A stretch of 64,000 nt of DNA from Simmondsia chinensis (Eukaryota; Streptophyta; Magnoliopsida; Caryophyllales; Simmondsiaceae). The translations under genes were made by a program, and so were the position numbers. Below the pieces are notes generated by a model that saw only the letters and a list, made by a program, of their open reading frames with translations, did no database searches and was not told the DNA's origin. Every line of letters begins with the position of its first letter. The stretch's first letter is position 1. The stretch spans positions 14,252,320-14,316,319 of the forward strand of contig JAGTTD010000007.1 in the NCBI GenBank assembly GCA_018398585.1, in the 5' to 3' direction. Shown here piece by piece: positions 10,501 through 21,077 of this stretch.

Positions 10501-11864
10501 GAACGAGAGGACGAAGGTCCCTTTATAAACGAAAAATTCTCTGATGAAAGTCTTATGATGGTAAGCTAGAATCCTAATTGTCCATGGTACGCTAACATTG
10601 TTAACTATCTCGTTTCACAGGAACTGCCTAAGGACATGACCTATCAACAAAAGAAGAATTCTTCGCTGGCTTAATGCAGTATTTTTGGGAAGAACCATTC
10701 TTGTATAAGCATTGTGCAGACCAGATTATCAGAAGATGTGTACCTGAGGAGGAATTGGAAAACATTCTGTGCCATTATCACTCTCTTTAAATTGGTGGTC
10801 ATCATGGTGGGACAAAAACTGTAGCTAAGGCTTTACAATTTGTGTTTTATTGGCCTACAAGCTTTAAAGATGCTTTTAAATTTGTTAGTAAATATGATAG
10901 ATGTCAAAGGACAGGTAACATCTCCAAGAAACATGAAATGCCCCTCAACAACATTTTGGTTGTAGTATTATTTCATGTTTGGGGGATTGATTTCATTGGT
11001 CCTTTCCCCGCATCATGTTCTAACAGATTTATTTTGGTTGCTATGGATTATGTGTCAAAATGGGTCGAAGCAACTTCTTTTTCGACCAATGATGCTAGAG
11101 TTGTAGTAAACTTTGTTAGAAAAAACATATTTTCTTAGTTTGGAACTCCTAGAGCAATTATAAGTGATGGCAGAAAATATTTTCGTGACCGCCAACTTAA
11201 AGCTTTATTGAGTAAGTATGGAGTTATACACTATGTGGGTGCTGCATACCATCCTCAAACAAGTGGAAAAGTGAAAATTTCAAACCAAGAATTGAAAGTT
11301 ATTCTTGAAAAAACAATTAGTGCCCCTAGAAAGGATTGGTCGAAAAAGTTAGCTGACGCACTTTGGGCATATAGAACAGCATTCAAAACACCTATTGCAA
11401 TGTCTCCATATCGACTGGTTTATGGCAAGGCATGTCATTTACCAGTAGAATTGGAATACAAAGTATACTGCGCCATAAAAACCTTAAACTTCAATTTAGC
11501 AACTGCAGGTGAAAAGAGGTTGCTACAAATCAATGAGATGGATGAGTTCAGAAATGAGCCTTATGAAAATGCTCAAATTTACAAAGACCAAATCAAAAGA
11601 TGGCATGACAAGCACATTTTGACCAAAGTGTTCATAGTGGGACAAAAAGTTCTATTGTTTAACTCCCGCTTATGATTTTTCCTTGGAAAGCTGCGCTCTC
11701 GATGGTCAGGACCCTTTCTTTTAACCCGTGTTTTTTCATTTGGCACGATTGAGATTCAGGATGAGAAAAAGTACTTTCAAAGTCAATGGACAAAGACTGA
11801 AACCTTACATTGAGGGAGAGCTCGAGCCTCAGAAAACTTCCAATCATCTAAACAATGTCGAATA
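10501..11864 (+). pseudogene. pol: integrase of E3
   Basis: Integrase joins cDNA to the genome. The zinc-binding part (10700-10915: HCADQIIRRC, FYWPTSFKDAF, KYDRCQ) has lost a cysteine (E5 has KCDRCQ). The core has WGIDFIGPFP (first Asp), IISDG (second Asp) and [14 protein letters not shown], where the third catalytic residue, Glu, is Lys at 11274-11276. A stop at 11137 splits the core and a TGA at 11673 (CGA in E5) cuts the C-terminal part, which otherwise runs through RWSGPF and [10 protein letters not shown] to HLNNVE and a stop at 11864. Confidence 0.87.
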
Positions 11865-12720
11865 AGCCACTCAGAAAGTCCAGCTAACGACTATAACTAA
11901 AGCGCTTCTTGGGAGGCAACCCAAGTGTCTCTATCCTTACTTATCTATTTTTTCCCTTCATTATTTTTATTTGTCTCATGTTTATGTATATTTTATTTAA
12001 ACAGTTATTTTACAACAAGTTTGGGGGTAGCAAGATGTCAACATACATCATCAACAAGTAATCCTCAAACCTAGGAAGTATCTCTCGCCTCACTTAATCT
12101 TTGTAGTTCTTTTAACATTAAGAACAATGTTAACTCTAAGTTTGGAGGTGGGAAAAGCAAATTTTTAAAGTTTTGAAACAAAATTTTATCGAAAAGTTTT
12201 CCTGTTTTACGCTTTAGAGTCCACTTTAGTACCTCCCAGAGTTCGGAGCCTTTGTATGGGGATGTAAATAGTGTCGGGCAGCAAAAAGATTGTCTATTTT
12301 CTGTAGATTAGATCATTAGTCTTTAAAAGAAAAGAGACAAAAAAATAGGAAGAAGAACTTATCATCATACTTTTAAAGCAATTTTTTTACTCTTTTAGCT
12401 CATTTTCTCAAAATAGATTTGAATAGCCTGATAATCAATTATTTTTGTGTTCTAATTGCAAAACACAATCTAATATAAGAGACTATCTTGATAAAACCAT
12501 GGTATTTGACTTCACTAGTTAGTATGGCTGTTTTACTTGTCTTTCTGATTAAAAAATGCTCAAATGTGAATGGATTGCATTTAGATTATCATTAACATAA
12601 TAAACTTTAAAAAGTTATGCCTAAATCTAAAGAAAAATATGAAAAAGGTAGAGAGAGGAAAGCAGCTCTAGCACCACTATCCCACATAAACAATTTTAAG
12701 ATATGTGCTAGCGGTTAAGA

Positions 12721-12985
12721 GGGCGTCTCAGTGGTGGCTTCTCTTACTTATGGGTCATCGCCCAAGAGTCGGAGCTTGATTCTCATTGAAGATATACTCA
12801 GGAAGTCATGATAAAGGCATCTTAGTGATGGCTTCTCTTACTTATGGGTCATCGCCTAGGAGTCGGAGCTTGATTCTCGCTAAATATGTACTCACATGGC
12901 AATATTGGGGGTGTCTCAGTGGTGGCTTCTCTTACTTATGGGTCATCGCCAGGAGTCGGAACTTGATTCTCGTGGCAGATATACT
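12721..12985 (+). repeat. Three tandem copies of a roughly 90-base unit in the E3 3' UTR
   Basis: The unit (GTCTCAGTGGTGGCTTCTCT, then CTTATGGGTCATCGCC, then GAGTCGGAGCTTGATTCTC) starts at about 12723, 12818 and 12907. E5 has a single copy at about 27663-27728. Copies differ by a few bases and short indels. Confidence 0.85.
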
Positions 12986-13355
12986 CATGAACTGAAATTG
13001 ACTTGAGTAAACAAATTTCCCAAAAAAAAAGGCGCAAAAAATTAATTAGTTTTGGGCATACTTGATAAGTCTTGTTATGAGTGGTAGGACTTTTGTCTTC
13101 TATTTGGTTTGAATATCTTAAGGTTATAAAGAGCGGATAAATTTAATTTGCTTAGCTAAATTTTGAATTCAATTACTTAGGTAATTGAAAGATTTTTCCT
13201 TGGAAAGATGGTTTTGCCTTTACAACCTTAAACTTTAAGCCTCAGCTATTCTTCTCTAATTTAGAGTGCGCCTGCTTCGACTTGTGGAAAAATTCTTAAA
13301 AAGCATGAGATCCAGCGCTTTAATGTTTAGCCTTGCTCGAGGACGAGCAAGATTT

Positions 13356-13371
13356 ATGTTTGGGGGTATTT
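13356..13371 (+). other. Polypurine tract of E3
   Basis: ATGTTTGGGGGTATTT abuts the 3' LTR start TGATAAG, the usual place for plus-strand priming. E5 has TTAAGTTTTGGGGTATTT at the same place. Confidence 0.65.
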
Positions 13372-13661
13372 TGATAAGTCTAATTTAGTATATAATTATT
13401 CATATCTTTTGGATTCATTTTTGGCCATTTTACATCAAACTTTTATCGCTTTTGCTCGATTTTGCTTTTTTTTGCTCACATTGCCATTTTCCTACAAAAA
13501 CGCTTATTTTATGCTAAATCTTGCTAGGTTTTATCATCAACATCAACAAGTGGAAGAAAGATACATCAAATAAAAGCAAAAAGTGGAAAATTACACGGTT
13601 ATACAAGGAACGAACAAGATTTGACACAAGAGGTCACAACTTGCTTTGGGCGGCAATTTTC
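13372..13661 (+). repeat. 3' LTR of E3, piece 1
   Basis: Matches the start of the 5' LTR (4694-4985) up to GGCGGCAATTTTC, where E4 begins. Confidence 0.9.
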
Positions 13662-14212
13662 TGTTATGATCCAAGAATCCGAGGCATGAGCTGATGGTGG
13701 CTGTGTTGCTGTCCTGCTGCTGTTAACTGCTGTGTGCAGCGATGGTGGCTGTCTTGCAGCCATTTGATGATCATTTAGTATTGGGAAGTTGCATTAGCTT
13801 GTTGATATTGTAACTAGAATGAGTCTTGATGTAATTAGTTGCATAAGTCTCTTGTTAAGTCATGTAATAAGTGAGCTCTAGTGGCGTGTAGCCTAGGTGA
13901 TCAATGGTCGGTCAAGGTTGGCGGCAAATTAGTTAGATGGTGGTCAAGTCGGTTAGGCCATGGGTCCAAATGCATTGTATCTCTAGATATTTTTAGTCTT
14001 AAGCCATCCTAGGGGGAAGTAGTATAAGTAGATGGCTCTAGCTTGTATTCAAGAACTTTTGATGAATGAATTTGATATTTTTTGATATCTCTCTACTCTT
14101 CTCATCTCCTTTCCCTTCTTGTCTCATCTAAACTCTATATTCTTTTCTCATCTCTTACTCTCACTATCCCTACCAAGGTTGAGGTTCAAGAGCAATCTTT
14201 GAAACCTTAACA
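13662..14212 (+). repeat. 5' LTR of E4
   Basis: Starts TGTTATGATCC and ends CCTTAACA. It contains a CTG-rich stretch near 13700-13750 and a pyrimidine-rich tail (14085-14165). Confidence 0.92.
14023..14030 (+). promoter_or_regulatory. TATA-like site in the E4 5' LTR
   Basis: TATAAGTA follows AGGGGGAAGTAG. The 3' LTR copy at 18642-18649 reads TATAAATA, the better match. Confidence 0.45.
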
Positions 14213-14214
14213 AT

Positions 14215-14226
14215 TGGTATCAGAGC
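14215..14226 (+). other. Initiator tRNA-Met primer-binding site of E4
   Basis: TGGTATCAGAGC, a full match to the plant initiator-Met site, two bases after the LTR. Confidence 0.88.
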
Positions 14227-15299
14227 CTTGATTTGGCTTCCGAATCAAACTCTAAATCAGAAAAAAATTACAAAATCTGATTAATTGTGTTGTAATTAAT
14301 TAATAAAAACAGTTTTGATACTGATTTAGTTCTGTTTAATGTGATCAAGAATTCAATTCTGAATTCTGAACTTGAAGAGCTTGTATACTGTCAAGAACCT
14401 GCGCATTGCCTGGGAATTGCTTCCGGTTGGGATTAAAATTGATCGAATTACATTGAAGAAAGTTCAATTGATCAGTATTTGTTGATTACATTCAACATCA
14501 AAGCTAATTCAGATTGAATTCAATAGGATTGATTAAGCATTAGCTTCTGAAGTTCAGTGCTGAAGCAAAGTATTAGTTGCTGAAGTTGTGTTCTAAGTAT
14601 AGTTGATCTCCATCAAATATTCATCTGATCTGTTGAGAAGAAGTTTAAGTGATGCTATTGGATCAACATTACACTCGATCATCATCAAAAGATCAGGAAC
14701 AAGCTGATTTGAGGTTTATTCAGATTCTACAATTCAGACATTGAGGTTGAGGTAACCGTTTTCGGAACTACAAGTTACATACTCGATCCGAATCTGCTTT
14801 TGTTGCTGAATTGTGATGAAACTGTGTTGATAAGCATAGAAGTGGTGAGAATTCATCAAAATCTGCGTTTGATTCTTAAGAATTATATGTTATTGTGTGG
14901 AGAATTGCTTAGGCGAAAATCTGACAGCGAACTGAGGACCGAAGTGTGGAAATCCGATTTTGTTCTTGAAGATTGTGGTGAATCGTGTGTTTAAATCATC
15001 ATTACAGACAAAGTTCGAACCTATTTCAGATTCTTAGTCTGAATTATTCAAGAAAACATTACTGTCGGGAATTGTTCGAAGTTAGGGTTCGTTCGTGAAT
15101 TTTGCATATTAGGGGTTGTAATCAGTGAAGATTGTGGAACCGATAGCAAGGGTTGTTTTGTGCGAACAAAGGAGTAGAACTTCATTAAGCAATCGGTTGT
15201 GGAAGAGTTGCGAAACACATCTCACTCTTCTGCAAATTTCGATCTCATATTCTGCCAACTGAGCTATTCGAGATCGAAGTTTTTTTGTTCATTGCAAAC
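14227..15299 (+). other. 5' leader of E4, partly shared with E7
   Basis: About 1.07 kb. The last 380 bases (14910-15290) align closely with E7 (38281-38690), including GAAATCCGAT, TTGTTCTTGAAGATTGT, CGAACC and GTTGCGAAACA. Small frames here (for example 14800-14994) are not supported. Conservation of noncoding leader between two otherwise divergent elements suggests packaging or dimerisation signals (inference). Confidence 0.7.
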
Positions 15300-16730
15300 A
15301 TGACTGATGGAGTGAGGACTCGTTTGGAAGTTGGTGCAAATGCTACAGCCGGACCTCAGTATATTACTACTGATCATATATGAGACATCAGTGATCGTCT
15401 TAGCAATGTAGAAAAGTTTGATCAATTGTTAAAAATGCGGCAGTTATTTCTGGAAAAATATTCGTATAAGGAAGATCGGTTGCAGCAGATTCAGGCTAAG
15501 CTTGTGAATCTGCAGGATCAGGTTAATAGGCAGGGCGAATCATCGATTAATGCGATTCTTAAGCCTGCTAGCTGGATTATTCCACCTACAAAAGTGGTTC
15601 TACCGCAAGAGTTCGAGGTTGAGCATAAAGAGGGAGTTGTGGTAGAAACGGTTGTCGTTGAAGATGAATTCGACAACGACAATGCCGAAGTTGATGAACA
15701 CAAGTCAGAGGATCCTGAGTTTGAGCAAGATGATCATTATGAAGACTCTTTGCTGGAGTAAGTGCATTTTGAAGATGATGAGCTTCAGCATGACATGCTT
15801 CTGGAATGGGGATACGATTTTCATGTCATGGGAATGATAAGGATTGCAAAGAGTAAAGTAAAGAGGAATCATCTTAACGACGCATTGAAAGATTTTTGGG
15901 GGAAAAAGAAGTTTACTAAGCAGAAATTGAAGCATGACAAGTCAATGATTGAGTCATGGTCTTCTAAGGATGATTCGATGCTACAAGTGGATCACTATGA
16001 ATTCCTTGCAAGCAATCAAGCAGAGAGCTATGCAGAACTGAAGTATTCTGCTGAAAAATTCGATGCTACTACTGTAATACCAATGCATACATCGTCAAAT
16101 CTGTTAAGTGTTACTCCATGGAAAGCTGGTATGCAGAATCGAAGCATCTTCCCTGCTGATCTATCACATTATGTTGAGAAATCCGTTGTTGCTACTGTGG
16201 TACTACCTGGTGCAGAACAAGGTCATCTTTTGAGAGGAGAAAATTTGTATTCAAATACACTTTCTTATGATGAGTTGCCTCCTGATCCAGGAGAAGATTC
16301 TCAAGTTTATATGAAGCCAAAAAGAGTCAATTTTCTGCTGAAGAGAAGTAATGAAGCTGCGAGAGTGCGTTTCAAGGTTCAACAAAGGAGAAGCATTGTG
16401 TCTATACAAGGAATTGAGTTGTTAGAGGTGTATAAATTCAGTAATGTGCTAGAGCCGATTTCTGATCAGACCAAAATCAGTACAACAAGTGCTATAACTG
16501 ATATGTTTGAAGTTGGAAGATCCCTTAAGGTTTTTGTGGAGTTTGGCTTCTATTTTGGGTCTGGACTGACAGTGTTGGGTAACAAATTGGCAAGTGTATT
16601 GAGTTCCAAACTAAGGCTAGGTGTTAATCAAGCTATGGTCAAAGAACATGCTCCAATTGTGCAACCAAATGTGAGGCCTCCTAAATTAATGTGGAAGTGC
16701 AGTACTTGTGGATTGGAACAAATGCAGTAG
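15300..16730 (+). pseudogene. E4 ORF1: Gag-type N-terminus fused to an unrecognised acidic domain
   Basis: One frame of about 476 codons from ATG 15300, with stops at about 15380 (TGA) and 15759 (TAA). Residues 1-95 resemble the Gag N-terminus of chromovirus E6: MTDGVRTR against MTDGIRTR, KEDRLQQ, then SS..AILKPAS.I.P. Next comes an acidic stretch (VVVEDEFDNDNAEVDEHK) and a block shared with E7: DHYEDSLLE, FEDDELQHDML, EW.YDFHV, LNDAL.DFW, then lysine-rich. The remaining 270 residues match nothing I know and end in MWKCSTCG, possibly a zinc-finger start. No Gag core, protease or polymerase is visible. Whether it is a particle protein or a captured host sequence is open. Confidence 0.6.
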
Positions 16731-17293
16731 CTGAGCTTGAGCCATTCAACCTAGATCTCTCAAGTTGTTTTGCTGCAGAAGTAGACGCAGTTCAAGGTGG
16801 ATTTGGTGGTGTTGTGAGCTTCTTGTTTGCAACTAAAGATAGTAAGCAAAGCCAAGTGAAGACGATGACGATAGCACTTGGAAATTGGAACAAACAGCAA
16901 CTGAAAAGTACTGATCAGATTCAGAACCTGAACATGTTTGGGGTGATCTTTTGTGGTGGTTCTGAATGGAAAAATTATATGCACAAGATTCAATATTCTC
17001 TTAATGTTTGGAAGGAAATGGTCAGTGTAACATTGAGGATAATTCTTGCTGAAGTTAGAGTGGAAATCAGCAGGAGAGTTTGGAACATATCAGCTCTAGA
17101 TTGGGAAGAGTTTATAGCTAATCAAGAGTTCTGTTGGTGTCTTCACTTATTATATTTGTTACTCATGCTTGTGATGGTTGACAAGAAAGCAAAGCTTGAT
17201 CATTTAAGGCATGTTTGGTGGTTGGATGAGCATGGGATCCATGGAATTTTTGAGATCAGGCTGGAAGTTTTGAGCTGTAGAGCATTCAAGTGA
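16691..17293 (+). CDS. E4 ORF2, unknown
   Basis: A 200-codon open frame overlapping the end of ORF1 in another frame. I do not recognise it. It may continue ORF1 after a frameshift at the overlap, since the two frames meet at CSTCG / QYLWIG. It is tryptophan- and valine-rich near the end (RRVWNISALDWEEF, HLLYLLLMLVMV). No membrane protein family or transposon domain is evident. It could be chance coding in a slowly decaying element. Confidence 0.3.
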   Translation: MEVQYLWIGTNAVAELEPFNLDLSSCFAAEVDAVQGGFGGVVSFLFATKDSKQSQVKTMTIALGNWNKQQLKSTDQIQNLNMFGVIFCGGSEWKNYMHKIQYSLNVWKEMVSVTLRIILAEVRVEISRRVWNISALDWEEFIANQEFCWCLHLLYLLLMLVMVDKKAKLDHLRHVWWLDEHGIHGIFEIRLEVLSCRAFK

Positions 17294-17388
17294 TGACCTT
17301 GTGTCCTTGGAATTCAAGTGTGACCCGTTAGTGCTTAATTTGGTGGAGCAAAAGTTCAGAAATTCAAGCCAAAGTCACCAGTGCTCAA

Positions 17389-18063
17389 TTGATCAAGTTG
17401 GGACAGCAAGAATGCAAGGAAGCTGCTGAAAATTCTTGGGAAATTCCAATCCTTTCACTATCAATAGTGGAAGAGTTGTCCCGATTGAGTGTGGTTGGTG
17501 CTATTAAGGCTTTGGGAAGATGTAATAACTTGTTCTCATTGATGAGCTTCCATAGGGATAGAAATCAAGCTGAAATTCGTCACTATGTGATGCATCGGTT
17601 TAGCATTACAGCAATTCTGAGTTCTGTAGCATATCAGGTGGAATTGGAAAGCAATCAAGAGTTCGTTCAGCACAGTCTGAGATGGTTTAGTATGTGGATG
17701 TTTAAGCAATACAAATTTTGGATAAGATCTCAGATGAAAGAGTTGCAGTTGCATCCTTATGGAATTCCAATGTGTTTTGTTGCCATGATCAAGAAATGGG
17801 GTTGTTTGAACTGCACTTGGGAATGTCTACAAGCTGATTTTGATATTTGGTTCTCTTGGTTTGAGTTTGGAAGACCTCCAGAGTTGCTTAAGGACTTCAT
17901 ATGCAGCTTTATGGGTTTATCGACATATAACATCTGTTGTGTAGCACTTCACAAGCTGAATTACAGAATTGTTGCTGCGTTTTGTGACTCTCGGCAGCAA
18001 GATAGTATTTTGAGTTGTGTTAACTGCATCATGAGGTGTCGTGAATGTGTTGATGATGTTTGA
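17389..18063 (+). CDS. E4 ORF3, unknown
   Basis: A 224-codon open frame in the third frame. I do not recognise it. It is rich in cysteine, tryptophan and phenylalanine (GCLNCTWECLQADFDIWF). A short GRPPE motif near 17870 also occurs in the E7 interior at about 39830 (GRPPEF). The ATG at 17389 is arbitrary. Three successive long frames over 2.7 kb are unusual for noncoding AT-rich DNA, but no homology supports a product. Confidence 0.3.
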   Translation: MIKLGQQECKEAAENSWEIPILSLSIVEELSRLSVVGAIKALGRCNNLFSLMSFHRDRNQAEIRHYVMHRFSITAILSSVAYQVELESNQEFVQHSLRWFSMWMFKQYKFWIRSQMKELQLHPYGIPMCFVAMIKKWGCLNCTWECLQADFDIWFSWFEFGRPPELLKDFICSFMGLSTYNICCVALHKLNYRIVAAFCDSRQQDSILSCVNCIMRCRECVDDV

Positions 18064-18255
18064 TTGATCAGTGCAGACCCCCTAAAGAGTATTATACATT
18101 CAAATGCAAACATTGTGTAGACACAAGCATCCTATAAGGTGTCCCGCAGCAATTTCAAATTGAGTGCTTCAGATGTCTTCCAGTTGCATAACTCCAGCCA
18201 GAAGTTGATCTTCATTGTTACAACTCTCTTCTATTCTTGAGGACAAGAATTTTTT
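18064..18255 (+). other. 3' untranslated region of E4
   Basis: No gene seen. The last 40 bases (TTCTTGAGGACAAGAA) match the end of the E6 and E7 interiors (E6 TTCTTGAGAACAAGAA, E7 TTCTTGAGGACAAGAA), where E6 ends its polyprotein. This is a further link to the E6-type element. Confidence 0.55.
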
Positions 18256-18269
18256 CAAGGGGAAGGGAA
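18256..18269 (+). other. Polypurine tract of E4
   Basis: CAAGGGGAAGGGAA directly precedes the 3' LTR. Confidence 0.8.
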
Positions 18270-18831
18270 TGTTATGATCCAAGAATCCGAGGCATGAGCT
18301 GATGGTGGCTGTGTTGTTGTCCTGCTGCTATGCTACTGCTGTTAACTGCTGTGTGCTGCGATGGTGGCTGTCTTGCAGCCATTTGATGATCATTTAGTGC
18401 AGGGAAGTTGTATTAGCTTGTTGATATTGTAACTAGAATGAGTCTTGATATAATTAGTTGCATAAGTCTCTTGTTAAGTCATGTAATAAGTGAGCTCTAG
18501 TGGCATGTAGCCTAGGTGATCAAAGGCCGGTCAAGGTTGGCAGCAAATAAGTTAGATGGCGGTTAAGTCGATTAGGCCATGGGTCCAAATGCATTGTATC
18601 TCTAGGTATTTTTAGTCTTAATCCATCCTAGGGGGAAGTAGTATAAATAGATGGCTCCGGCTTGTATTCAAGAACTTTTGATGAATGAATTTGATATATT
18701 TTGATATCTCTCTCTACTTCTCATCTCCTTTCCCTTCTTATCTCATCTAAACTCTATATTCTTTTCTCATCTCATACTTTCACTATCCTAACCAAAGCTG
18801 AGGTTTAAGAGCAATCTTTGAAACCTTAACA
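18270..18831 (+). repeat. 3' LTR of E4
   Basis: Copy of the 5' LTR, 562 bases, with a slightly longer CTG-rich stretch and an intact TATAAATA at 18642. It ends CCTTAACA before the TTTTC duplication. Confidence 0.92.
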
Positions 18832-19252
18832 TTTTCTTCACATTTTATGACTCAAATACATTTTATACTTCATTAAAACAAGCAACATGAGCTTAATTTG
18901 CAATTTTGGGCCGTGAACAATGAAAAAAAATGCATAAAATAACAAGATTAAAAGCAATTGGGTAGCAACCGCAAGTTCTAGCAAATAAGATGCAAGTTCG
19001 ATGTATTTTTTCTATATTTTTATTTCCTCCTCAAATCCTATGAATAGGAGGTGCTTGTGAAGTGTTTGTGCATCCTTCATTCAGCAAAAACACATACAAA
19101 GTGAAGAAGAAAGAAGAAGAAAGCGGGTTAAGGAAAGAAGAAAAAGGAGGAAAAAAGTTTGGTTTGTAATTTTGTATTTTTAAGTCCTTTCAAGTCTTTT
19201 CTTCTTCTAAGTTCCTGAATTTTGTGTTAGTTATGCTTTATATTAAGTTTAT
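18832..19252 (+). repeat. 3' LTR of E3, piece 2
   Basis: Continues the E3 LTR after E4 (TTTTCTTCACATTTTATGACTC) up to TATTAAGTTTAT, where E5 begins. It corresponds to about 4979-5400 of the 5' LTR. Confidence 0.9.
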
Positions 19253-21053
19253 TGATAACCTTAAATTAATATGTATTTATCTATATCATTTTAATATATT
19301 TTTAACCATTTTACTTCTAATTTTTATCACTTTTGCTAGTTTTTGCTCAGTGTCGACGATTTTGCCACTTTATTGCAAAAACTCCAATTTTGTATTAAAT
19401 CTTGTTAATTTTATCATTAATATCACTAAGTGAAAGCAAGATAAATTAAAAAATTATAAAATAATAACAAAAATTGTACAAAATTACCAAGAATACCTAA
19501 CTTACACCCTATTTCACAAGTTTTGCATCGAATTTTAGCTGAAATTCAAGCTTTTATCCTCATTATTCATCTTTTATGTCTTGTATAATACAATTAAACA
19601 ATGCTTAAAGTTAGTTTAAGCATTCTTTTACATAAAAAATCTGAAAAAAAATCGAAAAATATAAAAAAAATCGCAAAGTTACAAAGCAGCTTACATACCT
19701 GCTGCAGCAAGCAACTTTACAGCCCAATATTTCTTGATTTTTCTACTAAATACATTGACCCAAAGCTTAAATAAGTTATTTAACATCATCTTAACATGTT
19801 ATTTCAGAATTTGGGTGGTGGTATGAGGAGAAAAAGCAAGATAATTGGTTGTAAAAGTGGCTGGAAGCACACCATACAGCTGTTGCAAAAATTATCCAAT
19901 AAAGATGAAGTTTGAGCTAATTCGGGCGGTGCAGCTACAAGAAAATTGTAAAATAACTTCCTTAATGCATCAACCACAAGCTACACCAATTAAGATCAAG
20001 ATTTGGGCGGTGCTTGAGCTGAAAATAAAAAAAACAAGAAAAAAAGGAAGAACACAGCTGGTTTGAACTGCCGTAGGAAGCTCCAATGAAAGCTGAGTTT
20101 TGAGATTTTCTTTAAGTTTTTTTATTCCAATCTCTACTTGCATGAATAAGGGAGGACGCAAGGAGTTGAATCATAAAGTTTTCAGATCAAAAAACACAAA
20201 ATAAATCGAGTAAGAAAGGAGTGAGAAGGGGGCGGGTCTGTGCATCAGCACCCCTGTTATCTGGTATTGGATTTTTGTTAGTTTTATCATATTTCTTCAT
20301 TAGTTCATATATTTTGATGTTTTTAATGTTTAATATTAAGTTTAACATGAACTAATTTTGTTAATCTAAGGCTACGATGTAGCCTAAGTTGTAAAATACG
20401 CTTATTTCTAATTCAAGGTATTCAATGTTCGGGTTATTATGTTGTTAAAGTGATTATCATTATTCTTAATGAGTTTTAAATGCTTGATCACCATTTAAGG
20501 CCCGTAATGATTCATAATGACACCGAGAGGAGATTTATGATGAGTGCTGAGGTGATAAATTGAGCGAATGCTCGAAAGAGATTAACGCGATTTGTATGGT
20601 TTGTAAAAGAAAATCATAGAGCTTTTATAACTCTTTTCTTATTTAAATTCATGCACAAAAGTGATGGGTTAATATGTTAAAGAGTACGCAAAATGTTGCT
20701 CGAAAGAGAATGTTGAGTAAATTAGGATTTTCAACCATCAACACACAGTAACAACTTAAATATCGAGAATAGAAAAGGCGTATTGATGCAACTAAGGTGA
20801 AATCGGATACCTTAGACTTTATTAACTGATAAAAACAACTTAAGTTGGCTCACTCTAGTCAAGGTTTAACTTTTGCTTTTATTTCATTTTATTTTACTTT
20901 ATTTCATATCAAAATCCTTAATTTTTCGATTTTTTAAATAGTATTAAAACTACTAATTTTGGTAATCACTAAACAATCCTCATGGGATGATACTCTACTC
21001 ACTCTATATTACTTGAAGTGACTAGTGCACTTGCTAGTAAAAAAATCGCATCA
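19253..21053 (+). repeat. 5' LTR of E5
   Basis: 1801 bases, TGATAACC to CGCATCA. The stretch 19830-20140 is nearly identical to 34520-34832 in the 3' LTR, while the outer parts differ more. The TATA site seen at 34832 has decayed to CATGAATA here (20141). Confidence 0.93.
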
Positions 21054-21059
21054 AGTTTT

Positions 21060-21077
21060 TGGCGCCGTTGCCCGGGA
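21060..21077 (+). other. tRNA-Asp primer-binding site of E5
   Basis: TGGCGCCGTTGCCCGGGA, one base from the plant tRNA-Asp complement, six bases after the LTR. Confidence 0.87.

Larger units (their letters stand above)
11865..13371 (+). other. 3' untranslated region of E3
   Basis: About 1.5 kb without a supported gene. The first 60 bases (GCTAACGACTATAAC, CTTGGGAGGCAACC) match E5 at 26770-26815 almost exactly. Polypurine-like AAGTTTGGGGGTAG (12017) and AAGTTTGGAGGTG (12138) precede the true polypurine tract. A 90-base repeat is triplicated at 12721-12985. No env-like frame is present; the only small open frame (12786-12995) is made by the repeat. Confidence 0.7.
13662..18831 (+). mobile_element. 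E4: non-autonomous LTR retrotransposon in the E3 3' LTR
   Basis: 5170 bases flanked by exact TTTTC duplications (13657-13661 and 18832-18836). LTRs of 551 and 562 bases differ at roughly 25-30 places by eye. It has a Met-type primer site and a clear polypurine tract. The 4 kb interior has a long leader and three sizeable frames but no protease, RT, RNase H or integrase motif. It must be moved by another element's enzymes (inference). Structure and leader match E7. Confidence 0.9.

Noticed and set aside
12721..12985. Regularly spaced repeats resembling a CRISPR array
   Set aside because: Only three imperfect 90-base units within a plant retrotransposon UTR, no unique spacers and no cas genes.
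11865..13371. Possible env-like gene after E3 integrase
   Set aside because: Some Athila elements have one, but no frame of useful length, signal peptide or membrane segment is present here or in the matching E5 region.
14800..14994. 64-codon frame in the E4 leader
   Set aside because: The aligned E7 leader does not keep the frame, so it is probably noncoding.
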